Positions 11,066 through 20,683 of a stretch of DNA of 59,658 nt are shown here, in pieces (position 1 is the stretch's first letter; every line of letters begins with the position of its first letter). This DNA comes from Paracoccaceae bacterium (lineage in GTDB: Bacteria > Pseudomonadota > Alphaproteobacteria > Rhodobacterales > Rhodobacteraceae): contig PWZT01000056.1 of assembly GCA_003567315.1 (NCBI GenBank), positions 1-59,658 on the forward strand, written 5' to 3'. The notes beneath the pieces are model-generated. The model did not search any database, had not been told where the DNA came from, and saw nothing but the letters and a program-made list of their open reading frames with translations. The position numbers and the translations under genes are program-made.

Positions 11066-13278
11066 TGCCCCGACCGCATCGGCATACCCTGCGCAGGCGC
11101 GGCCTTGGCCCGCTCGGCCTTGTGGTGCTGATGTTGTGCTGCGCTGTGGGCGCGCTGGTCCCGGGCAGGCTCGCCGCGCAAGGCGCTGATTTCGCGACGC
11201 TTGTGGCCGACCGGCTGTTTCTCGACGGGCCGGAGCGGCTGATCGCCGAGGGCAATGTCGAGGCGCTGTTCGGCACGACGCGGTTGCAGGCGCGGCGCGT
11301 GGTTTATGATCGCGGCACGGATGCGCTGCGCATCGAGGGGCCGATCGTGCTCAATGAGGGCGAGGAGATCGTCATTCTGGCGGAAGCGGCGGAGATGTCG
11401 GCCTCGCTGCGCCGGGGCCTGATCCGCTCTGCGCAGGTGGTGATCGACCAGCAATTGCAGATCGCGGCGCATTCGGTCGAGCGCCGGGACGAGCGCTTCA
11501 CCGAGATGAATGCGGTCGTGGCCTCATCCTGCGAGATCTGCGCCAATAGCCCGACGCCGCTGTGGGAGATTCGCGCGCGCCGCGTGGTGCATGACGAGGC
11601 GGAGCAGCAGGTCTATTTCGATAATGCGCAGTTTCGCCTCTTTGGCCTGCCCGTGGCCTATGTGCCGCGCCTGCGTGTGCCCGATCCGCGTCTGGAGCGT
11701 GCGACAGGCTGGCTCGCCCCGCGCCTGAGCTTTGACACGGGCCACGGGGTCGGGTTGCGAGCGCCCTATTTCATCGTGCTCGGCCCGGACCGCGATCTGA
11801 CGCTGACGCCATACCTTGCAAGCAAGGGCACGCGCGCGCTCGATCTGCGCTACCGGCAGGCATTCGCGTCGGGGATGCTGGAATTCGGCGGGCTGATCGC
11901 ACGCGACCAGATCCGGCCGGGCCGCACGCGCGGGGTGGCCTATCTTGAGGGCGATTTCGCGCTGGGGCGCGGCTACCGGCTGAGCTTCAACCTGATCCAG
12001 CCATCGGATCGCGAAGTGCTGGAGGATTACAATCGCGGTGTCTCGCGGCTGACCAGCGACATCACGCTCGAGCGGATCCAGCGCGACACGCGCGCACGGG
12101 TGCAGTTGCTGCAATTCCGCTCGCTGCGGCTCGATGATGACAACCGCATCCTGCCCAACCGCGTGGGGCAGGCCGTGTTCGAGCGGCGCATGGATGTGCC
12201 GGGGATCGGCGGGGTCGCCGCGTTCCGGCTGGAGGCGCATCTGCATCAGCGCCGCCGCGCCATGGGGGCGATGGGCCTGCCTGCGCCGACGCCGGATCGC
12301 GCGGACGGGCCGCGCCCGCGCGAGATGTCGCGGCTGAGCCTCGACCTCGGCTGGCGGCGCGATGCCGTGCTGCCGATGGGCGTGCTGGGGGCTGTGGGGC
12401 TCGATCTGGGGGTGGATCATTTCCGCCTGTCCGACACGGGCGGTGTTTTCCCGCGCTCGGCCACGCGGGTCTCACCGCAGATGATGGCAGAGTTACGCTG
12501 GCCGCTGGTGCGCAACACCGGCAATGGCGTGTCGCATGTGATCGAGCCTGTGGCGCAGGTGGTCTGGGGGCGCAACCGGCTGCTGGATCTGCCGCATGAG
12601 GAAAGCCGCATGCCCGAGTTGGATGGCGGCAATCTGTTTGCGACCAACCGCTTCGCAAGCCGCGAGATGCGCGAGGGCGGTTTGCGCGCCAATCTGGGCG
12701 TAAGCTGGACGCGGCATGCGCCCGAGGGCTGGTCGAGCACGCTGACGCTGGGGCGGGTCTGGCGCGAGCGCGATCTGGAACAGTTTTCGGACGCCACACC
12801 GCTGTCGGGCGGGCAGTCGGACTGGCTGGTGGGGGTGAGCCTTGGCACGGAAGACGGGTTGCTTCTGAGCAACCGCATGCTGATCACATCGGATCTGCGC
12901 GTGCAGCGCACGGCGCTGGAGCTCGACTGGGTGGCGGAGGATTACACCATCTCGACAAGTTACATGCGCATCATCGGCAACCCGTTCGAGGCGCGCGCGC
13001 GCACGGCTTCGGAATGGAGTTTCGAGGGCACGCGCGACATTGACGAGTTCTGGACCGCGCGGGTGGGCTGGCGCTATGACATCGCCCAGCGGCGTGCGGC
13101 GCGGGCGATGGTGGGGCTGGAATACGAGAATGAATGTCTGCGCATGGCGATGGGGGTCGAGCGGCGCTTCGCCTCGATCTCCTCGCCGCGCGCGCAGACC
13201 TCGCTGGGGCTGAATATCGACATTCTGGGCATCGGCGGCAACCCGTCGCGCAACCGGCGGGCCTGCAGCGAGATGTGA
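11065..13278 (+). CDS. lptD: LPS assembly outer-membrane protein LptD
   Basis: Outer-membrane beta-barrel that inserts lipopolysaccharide into the outer leaflet. The 737-residue protein has a signal sequence (about 1-35), an OstA/LptA-like N-terminal domain (AEGNVEALFGTTRLQARRVV) and a long barrel domain with alternating aromatic strands. Cysteines in SSCEICANS and in the C-terminal NRRACSEM fit the disulfides that lock LptD. ATG 11065 is chosen; a GTG at 11062 is also possible. It is co-translated with lptG, which keeps bridge ends in register. Confidence 0.93.
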   Translation: MPRPHRHTLRRRGLGPLGLVVLMLCCAVGALVPGRLAAQGADFATLVADRLFLDGPERLIAEGNVEALFGTTRLQARRVVYDRGTDALRIEGPIVLNEGEEIVILAEAAEMSASLRRGLIRSAQVVIDQQLQIAAHSVERRDERFTEMNAVVASSCEICANSPTPLWEIRARRVVHDEAEQQVYFDNAQFRLFGLPVAYVPRLRVPDPRLERATGWLAPRLSFDTGHGVGLRAPYFIVLGPDRDLTLTPYLASKGTRALDLRYRQAFASGMLEFGGLIARDQIRPGRTRGVAYLEGDFALGRGYRLSFNLIQPSDREVLEDYNRGVSRLTSDITLERIQRDTRARVQLLQFRSLRLDDDNRILPNRVGQAVFERRMDVPGIGGVAAFRLEAHLHQRRRAMGAMGLPAPTPDRADGPRPREMSRLSLDLGWRRDAVLPMGVLGAVGLDLGVDHFRLSDTGGVFPRSATRVSPQMMAELRWPLVRNTGNGVSHVIEPVAQVVWGRNRLLDLPHEESRMPELDGGNLFATNRFASREMREGGLRANLGVSWTRHAPEGWSSTLTLGRVWRERDLEQFSDATPLSGGQSDWLVGVSLGTEDGLLLSNRMLITSDLRVQRTALELDWVAEDYTISTSYMRIIGNPFEARARTASEWSFEGTRDIDEFWTARVGWRYDIAQRRAARAMVGLEYENECLRMAMGVERRFASISSPRAQTSLGLNIDILGIGGNPSRNRRACSEM

Positions 13279-13373
13279 GCGCGCGTGGGCGTGATACGCA
13301 AGTGGGATGACATCGCAATGCAAAGCGTGTAATCCCGGATCAAGCCCGCCAGGGCGGGCAGGCAAAGAGGCGG

Positions 13374-14618
13374 ATGAGAGCTATGCGATCAGGATTTCGG
13401 TCATTGCGGGTGCGGATTGGCATGGGGCTTGCGGCGATCATGCTCTTGGTGAGCGCGCCCATTGCCGAGGCGCAGGGGCTGTTCTCGCCCGCCCGCAAGG
13501 TCAATGACCGGGTGATCACCAATTTCGATGTCGAGCAGCGCATCGCCTTCATGGAGGCGCTCAATGTCGGCGCGGCCGATATGCGCGAAGAGGCGATCAC
13601 GCGGCTGACCGAGGAAGCCGTGCAGCGCGATTATGCGCGGCGCCACAATATCCGCATCGATATGGACGAACTGGCCGATGGCATGTCGGAATTCGCCGCG
13701 CGCGCGGAGATGTCGAGCGATGAATTCATCTCCGCCTTGCGCGAGGTCGGCGTGGATCGCGAGACGTTCGAGGGCTTTGTCGAGGCGGGCCTGATGTGGC
13801 GTCAGGCCGTGCGTCGGACCTTGCCGCCGCTGGTGCCGGTCACGGATTCCGATGTCGATCGCGCGCGCGATGTGGCGGCGATTCTGGGCACGCAGCGGGT
13901 GCTGATTTCCGAGATCTTCCTGCCCACCGATCCCGAATTCGCCGATCCCGTCGCGCAGATCATGGAGATGATCGAGAGCGCGCGCAGCATCGAGGAATTC
14001 TCGGAGATCGCGCGCGAGTTCTCGCTGGCCGGCACGCGCGATCAGGGCGGGCGCCTGCCGGACTGGGTGCCGGTCGAGAACCTGCCGGGCCAGATTGCGG
14101 AGCCCATCTCCGAGGCGCGTCCGGGCCAGATCATCGGCCCGATCGATCTGGGCGAGGCGATCGCCTATTTCCAGCTTCGCGCCAGCGACAGCAGCCGCGA
14201 CATCCCGCCCGATCAGGTCTTCGTCACCTATAAGCGGCTCGCCTTGCCCGGTGGCGAGAGCGCCGAGAACCTTGCCCGGGTCGAGCGGATCAAGACCGAG
14301 ACGCGCCATTGCGAAGGGCTCGGACGCTTCGCGCAAGGGCTGCCCGAAGAGGCGCTGGAAGAGCGCGAGGCCTTCGTCAACGAGATGTCCGGCGCTGACG
14401 CTGTGGCGCTTGCGCGGCTCGATCGCAACGAGATCACCACCATGTCCACCGAGGCCGGTCAGCTTGTGGTGCTCATGCTGTGTTCGCGCGAATTGCAGTT
14501 CGAGGACCGGCCAGGCGACGGGCAGATGGAGGAAATGGTCTTTGACCGCCGCATCGGCGCGATGGCCGATCTGAAACTGCAGGAACTGATCGCGGATGCC
14601 GATATCCGCGATTACTGA
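13374..14618 (+). CDS. surA: SurA-like periplasmic peptidyl-prolyl isomerase/chaperone
   Basis: A 414-residue exported protein. The signal peptide ends around APIAEAQG (residue 34). The SurA N-terminal helical domain follows (about 40-150, starting KVNDRVITNFDVEQRIAFME), then one recognisable parvulin domain (about 170-270, with GGRLPDWVPVENLPGQIAEP) and a C-terminal helix region. SurA escorts outer-membrane proteins, including LptD, encoded just upstream, to the BAM complex. A second ATG at 13383 could be the start. In many relatives pdxA and rsmA follow surA; here the next gene is on the other strand. Confidence 0.88.
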   Translation: MRAMRSGFRSLRVRIGMGLAAIMLLVSAPIAEAQGLFSPARKVNDRVITNFDVEQRIAFMEALNVGAADMREEAITRLTEEAVQRDYARRHNIRIDMDELADGMSEFAARAEMSSDEFISALREVGVDRETFEGFVEAGLMWRQAVRRTLPPLVPVTDSDVDRARDVAAILGTQRVLISEIFLPTDPEFADPVAQIMEMIESARSIEEFSEIAREFSLAGTRDQGGRLPDWVPVENLPGQIAEPISEARPGQIIGPIDLGEAIAYFQLRASDSSRDIPPDQVFVTYKRLALPGGESAENLARVERIKTETRHCEGLGRFAQGLPEEALEEREAFVNEMSGADAVALARLDRNEITTMSTEAGQLVVLMLCSRELQFEDRPGDGQMEEMVFDRRIGAMADLKLQELIADADIRDY

Positions 14619-14624
14619 GCGCGC

Positions 14625-15623
14625 TCAGGCGGTCTCGTCTTCCTCGCGCCCATGCGCGCCACGCTCGCGGTAAGGTGTGGTGCTGTAGTGCGCCCGGTAG
14701 CATTTCGAGAAATGCGAGGGCGAGGTGAAGCCGGTGGCCAGCGCCACCGAGATCACGCTCATATCCGTCTGCATGAGCAGCGCGCGCGCGCGTTCGAGCC
14801 GTAGCTCCATATAGTAGCGTTTCGGGCTGCGGTTGAGATAGCGCCGGAACAGCCGCTCGAGCTGGCGGGTGGACATGTTCACTTCATTGGCCAGATCCGC
14901 AGGCGAGATCGGATCCTCGATATGGCTTTCCATGAATTCGATGACCCGCGCGAGCTTGGGATGGCGCACGCCGATGCGCGCGGGGATCGAGAGGCGTTGC
15001 GTGTCGCGATTGGTGCGAATGGCGGAATAGACCATCTGATCGGCCACGGCATGCGCGAGATCGGGCCCTTCCGCCGAGGTGATCAGCGCGAGCATCATGT
15101 CGAGCGGTGCAGTCCCGCCCGCTGCCGTCATCCGGTTGCGATCGATCACGAACACCGATTTGGTCAGATCTATCTCGGGGAACTCCTCGATCAGCGCCTC
15201 GTGGTTTTCCCAATGCACGGTCGCGCGATGCCCGTCGAGCAGCCCGGCCTTGGCCAGCGTCCAGGCGCCAGTGCAGATGCCGCCGATCATGGTGCCGTAT
15301 CGCGCGCGTTTGCGCAGCCAGGACAGGATCGCGGGCGTGGTCGCGCGCTGGGCATCGACCCCGCCGCACACAAGGATCAGCGCGTCCTTGGCGACATCGT
15401 CGAGCGTGCCCGAGACCGCAACCTCGGTGCCGTTGGAGCAGCGCACGGGCGTGCCCTTCTCGCTCACCACGCTCCAGGAATAGAGCCGTTTCCCGGCCGC
15501 GCGATTGGCCAGCCGCAAGGGCTCTATCGCGGCCGCGAAGGCCATCAGCGTGAAGCGGTCCAGCAGCAGAAAGACAATGTGATGCGGGCTGTTGGCGTTG
15601 CTGGACGTCGAGGGCGTGCTCAT
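14625..15623 (-). CDS. GlxA-family AraC-type transcriptional regulator (GbdR-like)
   Basis: A 332-residue regulator with an N-terminal DJ-1/PfpI-like sensing domain (about 15-190, with [18 protein letters not shown] and [13 protein letters not shown]) and a C-terminal AraC DNA-binding domain with two helix-turn-helices ([19 protein letters not shown] and [20 protein letters not shown]). The closest described group is GbdR/CdhR, which controls choline, glycine betaine or carnitine breakdown. None of those catabolic genes are nearby, so the ligand is open. It is divergent from the DAHP synthase gene with 159 bp between. Confidence 0.9.
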   Translation of the reverse strand: MSTPSTSSNANSPHHIVFLLLDRFTLMAFAAAIEPLRLANRAAGKRLYSWSVVSEKGTPVRCSNGTEVAVSGTLDDVAKDALILVCGGVDAQRATTPAILSWLRKRARYGTMIGGICTGAWTLAKAGLLDGHRATVHWENHEALIEEFPEIDLTKSVFVIDRNRMTAAGGTAPLDMMLALITSAEGPDLAHAVADQMVYSAIRTNRDTQRLSIPARIGVRHPKLARVIEFMESHIEDPISPADLANEVNMSTRQLERLFRRYLNRSPKRYYMELRLERARALLMQTDMSVISVALATGFTSPSHFSKCYRAHYSTTPYRERGAHGREEDETA

Positions 15624-15698
15624 GGCGTGTGTCTGGGGCTGGCGATTGTTGCGCGTGACACAATCAAGTTTCCTGCGCGCGCGCAAGCGCAATCGTAT

Positions 15699-15727
15699 TT
15701 GCAAGCGGGGGTCGGCTTTTGTATAGA
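15699..15727 (+). promoter_or_regulatory. Sigma-70 type promoter of the DAHP synthase gene
   Basis: TTGCAA at 15699-15704 and TATAGA at 15722-15727 are separated by exactly 17 bp. Transcription would start near 15734, about 50 nt before the ATG. The short arms cggctt and aagccg (around 15713 and 15727) flank the -10 element and could affect opening or early transcript folding. Confidence 0.6.
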
Positions 15728-15782
15728 AGCCGCGACTGATGCGCACGAGCACGCCGCATCCGCAGAATTCCGGGAGGCAAGC

Positions 15783-17150
15783 ATGACCCAAGGCTGGACA
15801 AGATCGACATGGCGCGAGCGCCCGAGGATCCAGATGCCCGACTATCCGGATCCGGCCGCGCTGCAGGCAGTCGAGGCGCAGCTTGGCAAATACCCGCCGC
15901 TGGTCTTTGCCGGCGAGGTGCGCGCGCTCAAGCGCAAACTCGGCGCTGCGGCGCGGGGCGAGGCGTTTTTGCTGCAGGGCGGTGATTGCGCCGAGAGCTT
16001 TGCGGAATTCACTGCCGACAGCATCCGCGACACGTTCAAGGTGCTGTTGCAGATGGCCATCGTGCTGACCTATGGCGCGAAAGTGCCGGTGGTGAAGGTG
16101 GGCCGCATGGCAGGGCAATTCGCCAAACCGCGCTCGGCCCCGACCGAAACGGTGGGCGGTCAGGAATTGCCGAGCTACCGCGGCGACATCATCAACGGGT
16201 TCGATTTCACGCCCGAAGCGCGCATGCCCGACCCGGCGCGGATGTTGCAGGCCTATACGCAGGCGGCGGCGAGCCTCAACCTGCTGCGCGCCTTCTCCAA
16301 GGGCGGCTATGCCGATATGCACCGCGTGCACGCCTGGACGCTGGGCTTTGCCGAGGGCGAGAAGGCCGAGCGCTACCGCCAGATGACCGACCGCATCACC
16401 GACACGCTCGATTTCCTGACGGCTGCGGGCATCACTTCGGAGACCAGCCATGATCTGGCCTCGGTCGATTTCTACACCAGCCACGAGGCGTTGTTGCTGG
16501 AGTATGAAGAGGCGCTCGCACGGGTCGATTCGACCTCCGGGCTGCCGGTCGCGGGCTCGGGGCATTTCATCTGGATCGGGGATCGCACCCGCCAGCCCGA
16601 TGGCGCGCATGTGGAATTCTGCCGTGGTGTGCAGAACCCCATCGGGCTGAAATGCGGCCCCTCGATCAGCGCCGATGACCTCAAGCGTCTGATCGCGACG
16701 CTCAATCCCGAGAACGAGCCCGGGCGGCTGACGTTGATCGCGCGCTTCGGGGCAGGGCAAGTGGGCGATCACCTGCCGCGCCTGATCCGGGCGGTGCGCG
16801 AGGAAGGCGCCAATGTGCTGTGGACCTGCGATCCGATGCATGGCAACACGATCAAGTCTTCGTCGGGCTACAAGACGCGCCCCTTCGACTCGGTGCTGCG
16901 CGAAGTGCGCGAATTCTTCGCCATCCACAATGCCGAAGGCACCATCCCGGGCGGGGTGCATTTCGAGATGACCGGCAAGGATGTGACCGAATGCACTGGC
17001 GGGCTGCGCGCGATCACCGATGAGGATCTGTCCGATCGCTACCACACCGCCTGCGACCCGCGCCTGAATGCCAGCCAGTCGCTGGAGCTTGCCTTCCTCG
17101 TCGCCGAAGAGCTGGTCGGCCGCCGCGAAAAGCTCGCAACTGCGATCTGA
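15783..17150 (+). CDS. aroF: 3-deoxy-7-phosphoheptulonate synthase, class II
   Basis: First enzyme of the shikimate pathway, condensing phosphoenolpyruvate and erythrose 4-phosphate in the cytoplasm. The 455 residues match class II (plant/Mycobacterium type) enzymes: [14 protein letters not shown] start, [65 protein letters not shown] and [24 protein letters not shown] lies before the ATG at 15783. Class II enzymes are not homologous in sequence to the AroFGH isoforms of E. coli, so the gene symbol only marks the reaction. It has its own promoter. Confidence 0.96.
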   Translation: MTQGWTRSTWRERPRIQMPDYPDPAALQAVEAQLGKYPPLVFAGEVRALKRKLGAAARGEAFLLQGGDCAESFAEFTADSIRDTFKVLLQMAIVLTYGAKVPVVKVGRMAGQFAKPRSAPTETVGGQELPSYRGDIINGFDFTPEARMPDPARMLQAYTQAAASLNLLRAFSKGGYADMHRVHAWTLGFAEGEKAERYRQMTDRITDTLDFLTAAGITSETSHDLASVDFYTSHEALLLEYEEALARVDSTSGLPVAGSGHFIWIGDRTRQPDGAHVEFCRGVQNPIGLKCGPSISADDLKRLIATLNPENEPGRLTLIARFGAGQVGDHLPRLIRAVREEGANVLWTCDPMHGNTIKSSSGYKTRPFDSVLREVREFFAIHNAEGTIPGGVHFEMTGKDVTECTGGLRAITDEDLSDRYHTACDPRLNASQSLELAFLVAEELVGRREKLATAI

Positions 17151-17154
17151 CCCT

Positions 17155-17182
17155 TTCATCTTGCCCCGAAATACTCACGGGG
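17155..17182 (+). repeat. Dispersed intergenic motif, copy A
   Basis: The string TTCATCTTGCCCCGAAATAC and eight more bases begins five bases after the DAHP synthase stop codon. The reverse complement of 23471-23502 starts TTCATCTTGCCCAAAATACT, matching 18 of 20 bases. Both copies lie in gaps downstream of genes. Confidence 0.6.
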
Positions 17183-17183
17183 T
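17164..17183 (+). terminator. Stem-loop after the DAHP synthase gene
   Basis: Stem ccccg/cgggg with a nine-base loop is followed by TTT. Two further GC hairpins follow (the ctcaagggg/ccccttgag type around 17187-17213 and the ttgaggga/tccctcaa type around 17222-17243). The run of three stems fills the 118-bp gap before the GNAT gene and should stop or slow transcription. The first stem overlaps the dispersed motif at 17155. Confidence 0.5.
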
Positions 17184-17268
17184 TTCTCAAGGGGGGCGTG
17201 CCCCCCCTTGAGGCAGGGAGCTTGAGGGACGGCAGTCCCTCAATCCCCCCCCACCCCGGAGCGCCCTG

Positions 17269-17765
17269 ATGCATATCCGCGATGCCCGCCCCTCCGACGC
17301 CCCGGCCATCGCCGCGATCTGGAATGCGATCATCCGCGACACGGTCATCACCTTCAACCCGGTCGAACGCAGCGTCGCGGAAATCGCCGACATGATCGCG
17401 GCCCGCCAGGCGGCAGGACATGCGGTCATGGCTGCAGAGGCTGATGGGGCGGTGCTGGGCTTTGGCACATATGCGCCGTTCCGCACGGGCCAGGGCTATG
17501 CGCGCACGATGGAGCATACGCTCTATCTCGCCCCGGCGGCGCAGCGGCGCGGGGCCGGGCGCACGCTGCTGCAGGCGCTCGAAGCGCATGCGCGCAGGCC
17601 GGCCATCATGTGATGGTGGCCGCGATATCGCAGGAAAATGCGGGCGGCATCGCGTTTCATGCCGCGATGGGCTATCGCGAGACCGGACGGATGCGGCAGG
17701 TGGGCTGGAAGTTCGGGCGCTACCACGATCTTGTCTTGATGCAGAAAATCCTCTGTGCGAAGTGA
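17269..17765 (+). pseudogene. GNAT N-acetyltransferase (phosphinothricin acetyltransferase-like), frameshifted
   Basis: The first frame (17269-17613) encodes 114 residues of a Pat/Bar-like acetyltransferase: MHIRDARPSDAPAIAAIWNA, then the acetyl-CoA loop APAAQRRGAGRTLL. It ends in a premature stop after HARRPAIM. The rest of the domain continues in the -1 frame as GHHVMVAAISQENAGGIAFH through GYRETGRMRQVGWKFGRYHD to a stop at 17763-17765. Loss of one base near 17597-17602 (cagg-ccgg) explains it. It is either a recent pseudogene or a sequencing error; both halves keep good family residues, which favours a very recent event or an error. Confidence 0.85.
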
Positions 17766-17810
17766 TGTGCCCTGCTGCATTCCGCCCCACAGCCTGCTAG
17801 GTTTGAACCC

Positions 17811-18494
17811 ATGTCGATCTGGACCCGCATAAATGATGCGCTGCGCGCGCTGCGCAAGGGCGAGCCCCTGAGCCAGGTGTTCGAGCGGCTGCGCACGCCC
17901 CCCGAGCGCACGGTCGCCTTCACCATCGCCGTGATCGCGCTTGGCGCGAAGCTTGCCAAATCCGACGGGCAGGTCACGCGCAATGAGGTCGCGACCTTCC
18001 GGCGCATCTTCACGATCCAGCCCGAGGATGAGCCTGCGGCGGCGCGGGTGTTCAATCTGGCGCGGCAGGATGTGGCGGGGTTCGAGCTTTACGCGCGCAA
18101 GATCGCGGCGATGTTCCCGCCGCGTGATCCGGTGCTGGTCGATCTGATGGAGGGGTTGTTCGAGGTCGCAATGGCCAATGGCGATTTCCACCCCGAAAAG
18201 GAAGCCTTCCTGCGCGAACTGGCCGAGATTTTCGGGCTGACCGAGCGGTGTTTCCGCTGTCTGCGCGCACGCTTCGTGGGCGATGTCGCGCCGGATCCGT
18301 ATGATGTGCTCGAAGTCAGCCCCGACGCCTCGATGGCGGAGATCCAGCGCGCTTACCGGCAGGCGGTGCGCGACACCCATCCGGACCGGCTGGTGGCGCG
18401 CGGGGTGCCCGAAGAGGCGATCAAGCTCGCCGAACACCGGCTGCGCGATGTCAATCGCGCCTGGGAGGACATCCAGCAAAACCACGCCGCCTGA
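17811..18494 (+). CDS. DjlA-like TerB/J-domain protein
   Basis: A 227-residue protein with an N-terminal TerB-like helical domain (about 30-150, LAKSDGQVTRNEVATFRRIF and ANGDFHPEKEAFLRELAEIF, each an acidic metal-binding-like loop) and a C-terminal J domain (about 162-225, DPYDVLEVSPDASMAEIQRA with the HPD motif in DTHPDR). It should stimulate DnaK ATPase on particular clients. Unlike E. coli DjlA it has no clear N-terminal membrane helix, so it is probably cytoplasmic. Confidence 0.85.
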   Translation: MSIWTRINDALRALRKGEPLSQVFERLRTPPERTVAFTIAVIALGAKLAKSDGQVTRNEVATFRRIFTIQPEDEPAAARVFNLARQDVAGFELYARKIAAMFPPRDPVLVDLMEGLFEVAMANGDFHPEKEAFLRELAEIFGLTERCFRCLRARFVGDVAPDPYDVLEVSPDASMAEIQRAYRQAVRDTHPDRLVARGVPEEAIKLAEHRLRDVNRAWEDIQQNHAA

Positions 18495-18559
18495 CACGAT
18501 TTTGCGAGGCCGCAGCACGCGACTGGCGCCAAAGCAGGGGAGCGGCTATCCTCGGGCGC

Positions 18560-18934
18560 ATGATGCGTAATCTGCTCCTTGTCTCCTTGTTGCACATGGC
18601 GTTGCTGGCCCCGGTCGCGGCGCAGGCCGATGCGCCGGAAAATGACGCCGAGAGCGCGCCGCTGATGGATCTCTTCGACCGCTTCATGCGCGGGTTCATG
18701 GAGGATATCGAGCCGCAGCTCCGTGAGCTGGAGCGCGGCTTTTCGGCGCTCGAGCCGGAGATGGAGCGCTTGCTCGATCAGATGCGCGACATGACGCAGT
18801 ACCACCCGCCCGAGGTTCTGCCCAATGGCGATATCCTCATCCGCAGGCGCACGGAGAAGGCCGCGCCGGATGACGCGCCCGAGCCTCAGGACGAGGACGA
18901 CGCCGAAGTCGCAGAAGATCCGTTCGAGCTTTGA
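18560..18934 (+). CDS. Small exported protein of unknown function
   Basis: A 124-residue protein with a signal peptide (MMRNLLLVSLLHMALLAPVA, cleaved near AAQA). The mature part is a helical, acidic segment (LMDLFDRFMRGFMEDIEPQL, then RELERGFSALEPEMERLLDQ) and ends in a highly acidic tail. Similar proteins occur in Rhodobacteraceae without known function. The last 49 bp overlap the 3' end of the convergent ppx gene. A periplasmic location is inferred from the signal peptide only. Confidence 0.75.
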   Translation: MMRNLLLVSLLHMALLAPVAAQADAPENDAESAPLMDLFDRFMRGFMEDIEPQLRELERGFSALEPEMERLLDQMRDMTQYHPPEVLPNGDILIRRRTEKAAPDDAPEPQDEDDAEVAEDPFEL

Positions 18935-20496
18935 GCGCGCCTGACCCGGACCTTCGCGTCCACCCCCAACTGGTTCGCAAGTGACTGGAAACGCTGCTCG
19001 GCGACTTCGGTGAACAGATCCTGCGTGGCGCGTTCGAGGATCAACTCGAGGATCTGCTTTTTCGGGAAGAAGCGCAACTCGCCCGCGTTTTCCGGCCCGT
19101 CCATCGAGAACATCGCGCCGAAGCGCAGCGCGCGCCCGAGCATCTTGGCCTCGGCAAAATCCTTTTCGGGGAGCAGCCCCGCGATTTCCTTGATGCGCGG
19201 GCGCATGCCGTTGGTCTTGTAGCGATACATCAGCGCGATACCCAGATAGACCCGGCCGGGATGATCGAGCCCGCCGAGATTGGCGCGGGTGGTGGTGTCG
19301 AAACAGGCATCTGCGCGGTAATCGGGATGCGCGCGCCAGTTCACGTCATGCAGCAGACAGGCCGCGCGAATCAGGCGCAGCCGCTCGGGCGGGCGGGTGC
19401 GGTAGAGCGGCAGCAGAAACTCAAACAGCTTGCGCCCGAAACCCGGCAGGCGGGCGCTGCTATGCTCCATGAAATGACACGCCTCGATCAGCGGGTCGCG
19501 CATGCGCAGCGCATCGGGCATCTGCTCGTAGAGGATGCCCTCGCGAATGCCATAGCTCGAGACATAGACGCGCTTGGGGCTGAATGTGTGCACAAGCTGG
19601 CGTAGCACCTGCGCAGCGAGCGGCACAAGGCTCATGCGTTCGGCTGATACGCCGGTAAGGCTGCGCAGCTCCGCCGGGTCCTGATCCGCGATCCAGTCGA
19701 TGGTCTTGCGGATGGTCTTGGGCGTCATCGCATATTCATGCAGCACCTTGAGCGGGTAGCCCCGCCGCTCCATGTCGAGCCGCGCAATCGCGCGCCATGA
19801 GCCGCCGACCAGATAGAGCGCGTCGTGGTGATCGCCGACCTGCTCACGCAGGCCCTTGAGCGTGTCGCCGATATGCTGGCGCAGCTTCTTCTTGCCGCCG
19901 CCCACCTGTTGCAGCCGGAACGGGCCAAGGCCAGAGCTGACATTGCAATGCACCCGGCCCTCGCCGATGACCGCCAACTCCATGCTGTTGCCGCCGATAT
20001 CGCAGACCAGCCCCTGCGCTTCGGGCCAGCCTGTCAGCACGCCCTGGGCCGAGAGGCGGGCTTCCTCCGGCCCGTCGATCACGGTCATGCGCAACCCGGT
20101 CTCGGCCTCGACCAGCGCCTTGAACTCGGGGCCGTCCTCGGCCTCGCGGATGGCGGCAGTGGCGACCATGGTCAGGTTGCTCAGCGACATGCCCTTGGCC
20201 AGCAGCGCAAAGCGTTTGAGCGTGGCAAGCGCGCGCGTGCGACCCTCGGGGTTCAGCCGGTTGGTTTCCGCAAGCCCCCGGCCCAGCCCGCAAAGCACCT
20301 TTTCGTTGAAGAAATAGGCCGGGCTGCGCGCGGCGCCGTCAAAGACGACCAGCCGCACCGAGTTCGACCCGACATCGATCACACCGACATGGGTGAGCGC
20401 GCGGGCCTGGGCATCAGTGAAGACGGGTTTCGCAAACAGGCCCGCAGGTGAGGCGGGCGCGGGGTCCGCATCGGGCGCGGACGCATTGCCATCCAT
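18886..20496 (-). CDS. ppx: Exopolyphosphatase / pppGpp phosphohydrolase family (Ppx/GppA)
   Basis: Actin-fold phosphatase that releases phosphate from polyphosphate ends or converts pppGpp to ppGpp. The 536 residues begin with a low-complexity leader, then the ATP-binding-like VGVIDVGSNSVRLVVFDG (near residue 40) and DIGGNSMELAVIGEG. A C-terminal HD-like helical domain covers about 330-510. AGGAG sits eight bases before the ATG at 20496. Sequence alone does not separate the two activities. The 3' end overlaps the convergent small exported-protein gene. Confidence 0.9.
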   Translation of the reverse strand: MDGNASAPDADPAPASPAGLFAKPVFTDAQARALTHVGVIDVGSNSVRLVVFDGAARSPAYFFNEKVLCGLGRGLAETNRLNPEGRTRALATLKRFALLAKGMSLSNLTMVATAAIREAEDGPEFKALVEAETGLRMTVIDGPEEARLSAQGVLTGWPEAQGLVCDIGGNSMELAVIGEGRVHCNVSSGLGPFRLQQVGGGKKKLRQHIGDTLKGLREQVGDHHDALYLVGGSWRAIARLDMERRGYPLKVLHEYAMTPKTIRKTIDWIADQDPAELRSLTGVSAERMSLVPLAAQVLRQLVHTFSPKRVYVSSYGIREGILYEQMPDALRMRDPLIEACHFMEHSSARLPGFGRKLFEFLLPLYRTRPPERLRLIRAACLLHDVNWRAHPDYRADACFDTTTRANLGGLDHPGRVYLGIALMYRYKTNGMRPRIKEIAGLLPEKDFAEAKMLGRALRFGAMFSMDGPENAGELRFFPKKQILELILERATQDLFTEVAEQRFQSLANQLGVDAKVRVRRAQSSNGSSATSASSSS

Positions 20497-20683
20497 AGGG
20501 CAGCTCCTGTCTGGCATCTGGTGCTCGCAAGTTAGCCCCAGAGCCGTGCGCAGGTCAATCGTTCCTGTGCGCAGATGTTGCGCGTCGGTGTCGCAGCCGC
20601 TTTGGCGGGCTTGTGGCTCTTCCGCCTGCGACAGGGATGCGCCATAAGGGGCGGGCCTGACGGTGAGAGAGATGAGAGGCCCC

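Noticed and set aside
14922-15782. N-terminal extension of the DAHP synthase frame
   Set aside because: The extra 287 codons are antisense to the GlxA-type regulator; the promoter and ribosome site place the start at 15783.
15699-15782. Tryptophan/tyrosine attenuator or riboswitch before DAHP synthase
   Set aside because: The leader is only about 50 nt, with no leader peptide rich in aromatic codons and no terminator/antiterminator pair.
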